DNA of 64,000 bases from GCA-002793235 sp965267355. GTDB taxonomy: Bacteria > Bacteroidota > Bacteroidia > Flavobacteriales_E > Vicingaceae. Under the pieces are notes generated by a model, which ran no database searches, was not told the origin of the DNA, and saw only the letters and a program-made list of their open reading frames with translations. The stretch covers positions 1,116,001-1,180,000 of the forward strand of contig OZ253956.1 in assembly GCA_965267355.1 (NCBI GenBank), given 5' to 3'. The position numbers and the translations under genes are program-made. Shown here piece after piece: positions 54,121 to 62,417 of the stretch (positions within the stretch are counted from its first letter, which is position 1; each line of letters begins with the position of its first letter).

Positions 54121-57100
54121 ATGAAAAATAAAATTACATTATTATCCTTAGCACTATTCCTTTCTATAGGCATGTTTGCTCAAGCTCCGAATTTAATCAA
54201 CTATCAAGCAGTTGCCAGAGATGCTTCAGGTGTTCCTTTGATAGGAACTTCAGTAAATGTATTGTTTGAAATAAGACAAAGTACTCCAAATGGTGTGGTG
54301 GTTTACAGCGAAACGCATGCTACCAATACTAACCAGTTTGGGTTATTTAACTTAGCTATAGGAGCGGGAACACCTACTTCAGGAACTTTTGCTGGAGTTA
54401 ACTGGAGTACGGGGCTGTATTATTTGCATATTGAGGTTGACCCAGGGGGAGGATATCAGGATTTAGGGGAAACACAATTGCTATCTGTGCCTTATGCTTT
54501 ACATGCTAATACTGCTGCTAGTGGTACCCCTGGAGCTGATGGAAATAATTCTTTAACCAATGTAACACCTGAGCCAAGTGGAGCTAATTGTGCCAATGGG
54601 GGTTATTTAGTTGAAGTTGGTGTTGATGATAATGGTGACCAAACCTTGCAAGCATTAGAAGTTGATTTGTCATACTATGTATGTAATGGTTTGGATGGAG
54701 CAGCTAACAATAATGATACTTCAGCAACTAATGAAATACAAGCATTGAGTATATCAAATGATACTATATTTTTAAGTAATGGAGGTTTTGTTGTTTTGCC
54801 AACAGCTACAGGTGATAATTGGGGAACAGATGTAGTAAATACTACTGGTGGAAATATTTTAGGAGATGGAACTGTTGGTAATCCATTAGCAGTTACAGAT
54901 AATGATACTTCGGCAACAAATGAGTTAGAATTACCAATGACAGGAAACAATGTGGGTGATGTGTTAAAATGGAATGGGAGTGCATGGGTAAATGCGAATG
55001 ATTCTATTGATGATGCAGATAATGATCCTGCCAATGAAATTGAACTTCCACCTACCGCTATACTTAACCAGGTTTTAACATGGAATGGTACAGCTTGGGT
55101 AGCACAAAACCCTGGAGCAGGTGCTGACAACTGGGGTAGTCAGGTTGTGATTACATCTGGTGGAAATATATCAGGAGATGGAACTGCAGGGAATCCATTA
55201 GCGGTTACTGATAATGATACTTCGGCAACCAATGAATTACAGAATTTATCGATTACGGGTAATACAATCAATATAACTAATGGTACAGGAGCTACTATAT
55301 CAGCAACTACACCAAATACAGGTGAATATTTGTATTGGAATGGTGTAAATTGGGTATCTCAAGCACCTGCGGCCAATACAGATAATCAAAACTTAGGTAA
55401 TGGGGGTAAGGTAGGGAATAGTCAAACCATAACTATTCAAAATGGTACAGGAGTAACATTTAGCGTAGCTGATGAGGATTCTTCAATTACTAACGAAATA
55501 CAAACTATATCTTTTTCTGATCCTAATTTAACATTATCAAATGGTGGTGGCTCGGTTAATTTGAGTACTTTACAAGGTACAGATTCTCAAACGTTAACCT
55601 ATAATTCAGGAACCCAAAATTTATCTATTTCTAATGGTAATAGTGTTACTTTAGATGTTAATGATGCAGATGCTGATCCAAACAATGAGAGAATTACTAC
55701 ATTTTCGGTTAACGGAACGAATGATAGTTTAATAATTGTAGAAGCAGGAGTTGGTCATGCGATGCCTTTATCAGATTTAAGTGATGGTGATTGGATAAAG
55801 GGAGCTGGTTTTTTGTATAACAATGCAGATGATATAGTTGTTGGTAACAATGTTACAGATAATGCTAAATTTCACATTAGGAGACTAAATGGAGCTCCAC
55901 AAACAATTTTGAAATTAGGAAATTCAAATCAGCCATCAAGAGAATGGTCATTTGATGTTAATGGAAGTGGTGATCTAGCCTTATTAAGTGAAGGAGGAGG
56001 AACTCCTTATTCTTTTTTACACTTTGCTGAAACGAATAGATTCTTAGGAATAAACACAACAAGTCCTGCACAAAATTTACATGTAGAGGGAAATAACGCT
56101 ATTATTAGGTTACAGAGTACACAAGCAACAACAGGAGCTAACTCTTATATTGAATTTGGTAATACAACTTCAGGAACTTTTAATTCTAAGGGCTGGGTTG
56201 GTAATCCTGGTTCAGGTGACCATCTTCAATATGAAGCAACAACATTTCACAGATTTACAACTCAAGGTACGGAACGTATGCGATTAACTAATACAGGAGA
56301 CCTAATAATGGGGAATTTTACAGCATTTTCTCAGCTAGATGTAGCTGGTCAAATAACAATGCGAACAGGAGCAAATCCAGGTTGGATACCTGTTTCTGAT
56401 AATAATGGTACAATGACATGGACAGACCCTTCTACAATTAGTACAGCAAGTTTTTGGACATCAACCAATACAGGGTCAATTCATCCAACAATAGTATCTG
56501 ATTTTGTAGGTATAGGAACGAATAACGCACAAGATAATTTACATATTTCAGATCCTAATCCAACCATAAGATTAGAAGATAATGATAGTCCAATAGCTAA
56601 TACTTCTGGAACAATGCAAGTTTATGACCAGTCAAATACGTTAGTGTTTGAAGTGGGTCAAAGCACCATAGGTGGTAGAATGGTATCGTGGGCAGCAGGT
56701 GAAGACTTACATTTTCAATCTCATAACGGCACTAGTGTCAATACTAGAATGAAAGTAAGTGGTACCAATGGGTTTGTGGGGATAGGTCAGGTAGGTTTAC
56801 CATCAGCTTTATTAACTGTACAACCTGACTTTGGAACAGCAGCAACATCTGTAGCACAATTTAAAGCAGGAGCTGCTAATAACATTTTTGATTTTGCTTA
56901 TGATGCTTCAAATTCAGCAAACTTAACTATGCTTGATGGTGCTGGATCTAATTTAGTTCATATTAATACTGCAGGTACAAGCTGGTTTAATGGTGGGAAT
57001 GTTGGTATAGGAACAACCACACCAGGCTCACTTTTTGAAGTTAGAGCAAATAATCAAGAAAGAGCAGGTCAATTTATCTCAAATTTTGCATCGAATAGTA

Positions 57101-58425
57101 ATAAATATGGATCATATGGATTAGCTATGGGAGGAGGTACTGGTGAAAATATTGGCTCTCAAGGAGAGGCAACTGGCGCAACAACCAACAAAGGGATTGT
57201 AGGTAGAGCTTTTGGCGGAACAAATAATTGGTCAGGTTATTTTGAGCAAGGAAATTTTTATGTTGAGAATGACATAAGAATTGGAACTACAAACGATGGA
57301 GCAAACAATCCTAAAGTATATATACATACTCCTACAGGTAGTAATATTTATACTTCTTTAGAAGCGTTAAATGAATATTCAGGAACATCTTTGATGTATG
57401 GATATTATAATAGAATGATTGCTTCTGGTACAGGTGGTATGACTGGTGTTTGGAACTATATGACACCATCTGCTTCATCAAGTTCAGTAGTTTATGGTGT
57501 TCGAAATTTAATTCAAAGTAATGGTAACGGAGTAAGGTATTCTATTACAAGTAATGTTCTTGCTAATGGTTCAGGAGATATGTATGGTACAAGTCATATA
57601 TTAAATCATGATGGTAGTGGGGATGTTTATGGGTTTAGAATAGATGCTTCTAGCACAACAACGAGTGGTAGTACATGGGGATTATGGATTGCGGGGCCAT
57701 TAAATATGGAGAATTATATAGGGGGTAATACAGGTATAGGTGTACAAACTCCGCAAAACAGATTAGATGTTGAAGGTGCAGCAGTAATTGGAGCAACTTA
57801 TTCAGGTACAAATACTGCACCTGGTAATGGATTATTAGTAGCTGGTCAAACTGGTATTGGAACAACTACTCCAGTAGCAAGACTGCAAGTTTCAGAACCT
57901 AATGGTGGAGATCCAATAATAAGAGCTCAAAACGGTGGGACAACTCATTTTATGGTAGCTAATAGTGGAAATACTGCTCTTTATTATAATCTAACCCCAG
58001 CTTATAAATTGACTTTAAACACTAATAGTGCAGCTAAACCGACTAGTTCTGCTTGGACTGTTGCTTCTGATAAGCGTTTAAAAACAGGTGTTTCGCAATT
58101 TAGTGATGGGTTGAATGTTTTAATGCAAATTAATCCGGTTTGGTTTAAATATACAGGTGAAGCAGGTATGCCAACAGATGAAAAGGGAGTAGGTACATTA
58201 GCTCAAGAATTACAAGAAATTGCTCCATATATGGTTCATGAATGGGAATATCAAGAAGGAAGTACAACTGAGACTGAAGGTAGAGGTAGTTTAGGAGAAG
58301 TTAAAAAGTATTTAGGAGTGGATTACGGAGCTATGGACTTTATTCTTATCAATGCTATTAAAGAGCAGCAAAAAATGATAGAAGAGCTCAGACAAGAGAT
58401 ACAAGAATTAAAAAACAAGCAATAA
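54121..58425 (+). CDS. Large secreted fibre protein with S74 chaperone domain
   Basis: This is a 1,434-residue exported protein. Signal peptide (KITLLSLALFLSIGMFAQ) leads into the same N-terminal domain as the gene before it (NLINYQAVARDASGVPLI, LGETQLLSVPYALHANTAA). The stalk has repeated blocks DNDTSATNELQ and WNGTAWVAQNPGAGADNWGS, then GVGIGT-type segments. The C-terminus is a peptidase S74 intramolecular chaperone: SAWTVASDKRLKTGVSQFSD, VWFKYTGEAGMPTDEKGVGT and LGVDYGAMDFILINAIKEQQ, ending in a coiled coil. S74 domains fold trimeric fibres and cut themselves off next to the serine of the SDKRLK motif. Phage tail spikes use the same domain, but here a signal peptide marks a cellular surface protein. 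It lies 27 bases after its paralogue. Confidence 0.9.
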   Translation: MKNKITLLSLALFLSIGMFAQAPNLINYQAVARDASGVPLIGTSVNVLFEIRQSTPNGVVVYSETHATNTNQFGLFNLAIGAGTPTSGTFAGVNWSTGLYYLHIEVDPGGGYQDLGETQLLSVPYALHANTAASGTPGADGNNSLTNVTPEPSGANCANGGYLVEVGVDDNGDQTLQALEVDLSYYVCNGLDGAANNNDTSATNEIQALSISNDTIFLSNGGFVVLPTATGDNWGTDVVNTTGGNILGDGTVGNPLAVTDNDTSATNELELPMTGNNVGDVLKWNGSAWVNANDSIDDADNDPANEIELPPTAILNQVLTWNGTAWVAQNPGAGADNWGSQVVITSGGNISGDGTAGNPLAVTDNDTSATNELQNLSITGNTINITNGTGATISATTPNTGEYLYWNGVNWVSQAPAANTDNQNLGNGGKVGNSQTITIQNGTGVTFSVADEDSSITNEIQTISFSDPNLTLSNGGGSVNLSTLQGTDSQTLTYNSGTQNLSISNGNSVTLDVNDADADPNNERITTFSVNGTNDSLIIVEAGVGHAMPLSDLSDGDWIKGAGFLYNNADDIVVGNNVTDNAKFHIRRLNGAPQTILKLGNSNQPSREWSFDVNGSGDLALLSEGGGTPYSFLHFAETNRFLGINTTSPAQNLHVEGNNAIIRLQSTQATTGANSYIEFGNTTSGTFNSKGWVGNPGSGDHLQYEATTFHRFTTQGTERMRLTNTGDLIMGNFTAFSQLDVAGQITMRTGANPGWIPVSDNNGTMTWTDPSTISTASFWTSTNTGSIHPTIVSDFVGIGTNNAQDNLHISDPNPTIRLEDNDSPIANTSGTMQVYDQSNTLVFEVGQSTIGGRMVSWAAGEDLHFQSHNGTSVNTRMKVSGTNGFVGIGQVGLPSALLTVQPDFGTAATSVAQFKAGAANNIFDFAYDASNSANLTMLDGAGSNLVHINTAGTSWFNGGNVGIGTTTPGSLFEVRANNQERAGQFISNFASNSNKYGSYGLAMGGGTGENIGSQGEATGATTNKGIVGRAFGGTNNWSGYFEQGNFYVENDIRIGTTNDGANNPKVYIHTPTGSNIYTSLEALNEYSGTSLMYGYYNRMIASGTGGMTGVWNYMTPSASSSSVVYGVRNLIQSNGNGVRYSITSNVLANGSGDMYGTSHILNHDGSGDVYGFRIDASSTTTSGSTWGLWIAGPLNMENYIGGNTGIGVQTPQNRLDVEGAAVIGATYSGTNTAPGNGLLVAGQTGIGTTTPVARLQVSEPNGGDPIIRAQNGGTTHFMVANSGNTALYYNLTPAYKLTLNTNSAAKPTSSAWTVASDKRLKTGVSQFSDGLNVLMQINPVWFKYTGEAGMPTDEKGVGTLAQELQEIAPYMVHEWEYQEGSTTETEGRGSLGEVKKYLGVDYGAMDFILINAIKEQQKMIEELRQEIQELKNKQ

Positions 58426-58443
58426 GCGATAACCCAATATATA

Positions 58444-59175
58444 ATGAAACGAATAACCATAATCATATTTGCTTTACTCCTTAGTAATTTGCTAGAGGGT
58501 CAGGTAACCATTAGCCGACAAGTTATTGGTAGTACTGGAGGTACTGCTGCAGGAACTTCAATAATATTAACCTCTACGGTTGGAGAAGCCAATATACAAA
58601 CCCTATTTTCAGTTGGTAATATAATTTTAACTCAAGGATTTCAACAACCATCAAAAAGAGATTCTATTGTTACTTACGAAGTAATTAACGAATCATGCCC
58701 AGGAGCAGCAAATGGTTCTATTTTTATAAGTGATGTTGCAGGCTGTCCAGGTCCATATAGTATTAGTATAATGAATCTTCAAGACTCTGCAGTTGTAGCA
58801 CCTGATACTTTGTCAAATGGCAATTATTTGGTTGATATACAAGGAGCTAATGGATGTAATTATTCCACTACAATATATGTAGGGTTAGATAGTGATGAAG
58901 CTTGTGAGTTGATTTTTTATTCAGGGATAACTCCTAATGGAGATGGTAAAAATGATGTATGGGTTATAGAAAATATAGAGCAGTTTCCAAATAATGAGGT
59001 TAAGATTTTTAACCGTTGGGGAGAACAGGTCTGGAGTGGAGAGAATTATAATAACATGGATGTAGTTTGGGAAGGTAATAGCTCATCAGGAAATGAAATG
59101 ACAGATGCTACTTATTTTTATGTTGTAGTAGTTGAAGGAAAAACCTATAAAGGATGGGTAGAATTAACAAGATAA
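58444..59175 (+). CDS. Small T9SS type B protein (gliding-motility C-terminal domain)
   Basis: This is an exported 243-residue protein with signal peptide KRITIIIFALLLSNLLEG. The first part (about 20-75) has TISRQVIGSTGGTAAGTSII with LTSTVGEANIQTLFSVG and LTQGFQQP, a segment common in Bacteroidota secreted proteins. One SprB-like unit follows (NESCPGAANGSIFISDVAGC, PYSISIMN). The C-terminal 85 residues (GITPNGDGKNDVWVIENIEQ, KIFNRWGEQVWSGE) form a type B sorting domain. It sits directly before a PorP/SprF gene, as type B cargoes typically do. It is far shorter than usual type B adhesins, so it may be an anchor or adaptor for the fibres upstream (inference). Confidence 0.88.
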   Translation: MKRITIIIFALLLSNLLEGQVTISRQVIGSTGGTAAGTSIILTSTVGEANIQTLFSVGNIILTQGFQQPSKRDSIVTYEVINESCPGAANGSIFISDVAGCPGPYSISIMNLQDSAVVAPDTLSNGNYLVDIQGANGCNYSTTIYVGLDSDEACELIFYSGITPNGDGKNDVWVIENIEQFPNNEVKIFNRWGEQVWSGENYNNMDVVWEGNSSSGNEMTDATYFYVVVVEGKTYKGWVELTR

Positions 59176-59185
59176 CAAACGAACT

Positions 59186-60106
59186 ATGAAAAGAATACTA
59201 TTAATAATACTTCTGTCTGTTGGGTTTGTTGATGCTTTTGCTCAGCAAGACCCACAGTATAGTTTGTATATGTTTAATCCACTCGGGGTTAATCCAGGTT
59301 ACGCAGGAAGCAGAGAAGTGCTCAGTGCTGTTTTGGTACACCGAAGCCAGTGGGTTGGATTAGATGGCGCTCCTGAAACACAGGTTTTGTCTATCAATTC
59401 CCCATTAAAAAATAAAAAAATGGGTTTGGGCTTACAAATTGTAAATGACAAAATAGGGCCAAGAACTACTCAATATTTAACAGCTACTTATGCCTACCGT
59501 TTAAAGTTAGGGGGAGGTAAATTAGCTTTTGGACTAAGTGGAGGAGTTATCAACTATAATTATGATTGGGCAAAGATAGATTACAGAGATGATGAAGATG
59601 CAATACCTAATAATGCTGCTGAAAATTTTATGCTCCCAACATTTGATTTTGGAGTTTATTACAACACTAAAACTTTTTATGCAGGTATAGCAGCCGACCA
59701 CTTAAATGAAGCAAAATATAATTTATTAAGTAGTCAGGATACCGTATTTTCTGATGCTAAGCAATATGCTAATTTTACAGGAACACTAGGTAAGGCATTT
59801 ATATTAAATGATAATTTGGTTTTAAAAGCATCTATATTATTAAGAGGTGTGAATAGTAGTGGAAACTTAGATTTAAATGGGGGTTTATTAATTAAAAATA
59901 AGGTGTATTTTGGACTTTCTTTAAGAAGTACCAATTCTATAGTATTAATGACAGAAATAAATTTATCGAAAAATTTAAGATTTGGTGTAGCTTATGATTA
60001 CGACAATAGTCAAGTAGCAAAATCAACGTCTGGATCGTTTGAAATCTTTTTAGGATATGATTTAGGGTTGTTTAATTCAAAGGTAGTTTCACCAAGATAT
60101 TTTTAG
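59186..60106 (+). CDS. PorP/SprF-family type IX secretion membrane protein
   Basis: This is a 306-residue outer-membrane protein with signal peptide KRILLIILLSVGFVDAFAQ. QDPQYSLYMFNPLGVNPGYA with GSREVLSAVLVHRSQWVG is the PorP/SprF family signature. The body is beta-barrel-like, with GLSLRSTNSIVLMTEINLSK and FGVAYDYDNSQVAKSTSGSF. In Flavobacterium SprF is needed for surface export of SprB, and family members usually lie right after the type B cargo they serve, as here (10 bases after the stop). It probably anchors or exports the small type B protein. Confidence 0.93.
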   Translation: MKRILLIILLSVGFVDAFAQQDPQYSLYMFNPLGVNPGYAGSREVLSAVLVHRSQWVGLDGAPETQVLSINSPLKNKKMGLGLQIVNDKIGPRTTQYLTATYAYRLKLGGGKLAFGLSGGVINYNYDWAKIDYRDDEDAIPNNAAENFMLPTFDFGVYYNTKTFYAGIAADHLNEAKYNLLSSQDTVFSDAKQYANFTGTLGKAFILNDNLVLKASILLRGVNSSGNLDLNGGLLIKNKVYFGLSLRSTNSIVLMTEINLSKNLRFGVAYDYDNSQVAKSTSGSFEIFLGYDLGLFNSKVVSPRYF

Positions 60107-60112
60107 AGGAGA

Positions 60113-62413
60113 ATGATAAACAGTAAATTCAAAGGCATATTTTTAGCAATATCAATTTTACTTGGTGTTTGTTCGATTTCTTATGCTCAGCTTAAGAAAG
60201 CCAATAAATATTTTGATCAAGAAAATTATGGTGATGCTATCACTTATTATGAAAAGGCTTTAAAAAAAGATCCTAATAATAAAGAAATGGTGCAAAACAT
60301 TGCCTTTTCTTACCGAAAGATTAAAGATTACCATAATGCAGAAAAATATTACGCAAAAGCAGTTGAATTAAATCCAGAAGAGAGTGCAAATTATTTGTAT
60401 TATGGACAAGCACTAAAGAATAATAATAAAGTTGCTGAAGCTAAATCGCAGTTTGAAAAATTTGTAGCTAAAAACCCAGATAGTTTTTTTGGAAAACTGA
60501 TGTTACAATCGTGTGGAGATATTAAAGAATGGGAAGCTGAAGAAAAAGCGTTTGAAGTTGAAATAGTACAAAACATAAATACTAAAAATGCAGATTTTTG
60601 TCCGTTGTATTATGAAGATGGCTTGATATTCGTTTCTGAGCGTGGGATTGATTTGGTAAATGAAAATGATTATGCTTTTTCTAACGCACCTTACCTGTCT
60701 ATTTTTTATGCTAAAGAAGATAAGAATTTTGAAAAAGCTAAACGTTTTTCAAATCAATTGAACTCTCTTTACCATGATGGACCAGTATCCCTATCCTCAG
60801 ATAAGAAAACCATATATTTTACGCGAGTAAATAAAAAAGAGCAAGGTAAAAATTATGTGAACAGATTAAAAATTTACACAGCTACACTTGAAGGTAATAA
60901 ATGGAAAAACATTGCACCTTTTGAATATAATAATAGCAATTATTCTGTTGCTCACCCATGGATTTCTGAGGATGGTAAAAAGCTCTTTTTTGCATCTGAT
61001 ATGCAAGGAGGGTATGGTGGAATGGATATTTATGTTAGTACCAAAAATGGAGAAGGTTGGAGTAAGCCAGTTAATCTTGGTAAAGAAATTAATACTGAGA
61101 ATAACGAGGTGTTTCCATATTATAGAAAAGGAACATTGTATTTTTCATCTGATGGGCATTCAGGTTACGGAGGGTTAGATGTTTTTAGTGCTGCTGAAGC
61201 AGATAAGTGGCAAAGTGTAGTGAATTTAAAATCTCCATTAAATTCACCTAAAGATGATTTTGGTATTTTTTATACAGATGATGAAAATGGATATTTCTCT
61301 TCTAACAGAGAGGGAGGAGTAGGTAGTGATGATATTTATAGTTTTAAGTGGCATTCACTAACCCCACAAACCGAAATGAGTGGATTATTAGAGTATGAAA
61401 AACTAGGCGTTTCTGGAGCAACAATCAATTTATTAGATGAAGATGACAATATTGTTAATTCTGTTAAAACTGATGAATATGGTAAGTTTAAGTTTGATAA
61501 ATTAGATTTAGAGAAGGATTATTTATTAGCAATAGATGCTGAAGATGACAGTTTTTTAGAAAATGCTAAACTGTATTTAACTAATTCAAATGGTGAAAAA
61601 GTTTTATTAGCTAACAAAGTAAGTAAAGGTAAATTTAAGTTTCAGGCATTGCCTTACGAATACTATGATGATTTACCATTGCTGATAGAGGAGGATGAAA
61701 GTTTATTTACAGTTAGTGTATTTGGTCAGATTTATGAAAAATTACCAGGTGATTATTCAGGAGGGATGGAAGTATGGGTAGTAGATGATGAAGGGAATAT
61801 TATTGGAAAAGCAAAAGCTGGCAAAGACGGTAAGTTTAGATTTGATAAACTATCTCCAGATGAGGAATATTTATTTATGTTGGCTGAAGATGATGAAAAC
61901 CTGAATATCATTATTATTGATGAAAATGGTAAAGTCATTGAGGCAGCAAAAAGGTTGATAGATGGAAAATACCGTTACATTAGGTTAGATTCAGATAAAA
62001 ATGTAATTACTTTAATTAATGAGGTTGATGAAGTCATAAAAATTGCAGAAAATGAAAGTTTTGTAATCTCTAAAATTTTATATGATTACCGATCTGCAGA
62101 AATTAGTGAAGCGGCAGGAAAAGAATTAGAAAAGTTAGCTTTGATACTTAAAAAGAATAAAAACATTGGGGTTGAATTAAGCTCTCATACAGATTCAAAA
62201 GGTAGTGAGTCGTATAACTTAGAGCTTTCTCAAAAGAGGGCAGATAATGCAGTACAGTATATTGTTAATAAAGAAGTAAATCGAGATAGAATAAAAGCAA
62301 AAGGATATGGAGAAACTATGCCCGTTGCACCTAACGAAATAAACGGGAAAGATAATCCCGAGGGTAGAGCAAAAAACAGAAGGACAGAATTTAAAGTTAT
62401 TAAGTTAAAATAA
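60113..62413 (+). CDS. PorE-like OmpA-family protein
   Basis: This is an exported 766-residue protein. Its parts are a signal peptide (FLAISILLGVCSISYAQ), tetratricopeptide repeats (about 25-135; YFDQENYGDAITYYEKALKK), a PD40-type beta-propeller (about 150-400; DGKKLFFASDMQGGYGGMDI, YFSSNREGGVGSDDIYSFKW), carboxypeptidase-like regulatory domains (about 410-490 and 540-620; GATINLLDEDDNIVNSVKTD) and an OmpA peptidoglycan-binding domain (about 645-766; VELSSHTDSKGSESYN, LSQKRADNAVQYIVNKE). This order matches PorE of the Porphyromonas T9SS. In many genomes a PorP-OmpA pair follows a type B cargo. GAGGAG lies just before the ATG. It should tie the secretion or anchoring complex to the cell wall. 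Confidence 0.9.
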   Translation: MINSKFKGIFLAISILLGVCSISYAQLKKANKYFDQENYGDAITYYEKALKKDPNNKEMVQNIAFSYRKIKDYHNAEKYYAKAVELNPEESANYLYYGQALKNNNKVAEAKSQFEKFVAKNPDSFFGKLMLQSCGDIKEWEAEEKAFEVEIVQNINTKNADFCPLYYEDGLIFVSERGIDLVNENDYAFSNAPYLSIFYAKEDKNFEKAKRFSNQLNSLYHDGPVSLSSDKKTIYFTRVNKKEQGKNYVNRLKIYTATLEGNKWKNIAPFEYNNSNYSVAHPWISEDGKKLFFASDMQGGYGGMDIYVSTKNGEGWSKPVNLGKEINTENNEVFPYYRKGTLYFSSDGHSGYGGLDVFSAAEADKWQSVVNLKSPLNSPKDDFGIFYTDDENGYFSSNREGGVGSDDIYSFKWHSLTPQTEMSGLLEYEKLGVSGATINLLDEDDNIVNSVKTDEYGKFKFDKLDLEKDYLLAIDAEDDSFLENAKLYLTNSNGEKVLLANKVSKGKFKFQALPYEYYDDLPLLIEEDESLFTVSVFGQIYEKLPGDYSGGMEVWVVDDEGNIIGKAKAGKDGKFRFDKLSPDEEYLFMLAEDDENLNIIIIDENGKVIEAAKRLIDGKYRYIRLDSDKNVITLINEVDEVIKIAENESFVISKILYDYRSAEISEAAGKELEKLALILKKNKNIGVELSSHTDSKGSESYNLELSQKRADNAVQYIVNKEVNRDRIKAKGYGETMPVAPNEINGKDNPEGRAKNRRTEFKVIKLK

Positions 62414-62417
62414 CCAG

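Noticed and set aside
54121..58425. S74 and fibre domains as evidence for a prophage tail region
   Set aside because: Both fibre genes have signal peptides and lie among T9SS surface genes; no capsid, terminase, integrase or lysis genes are present.
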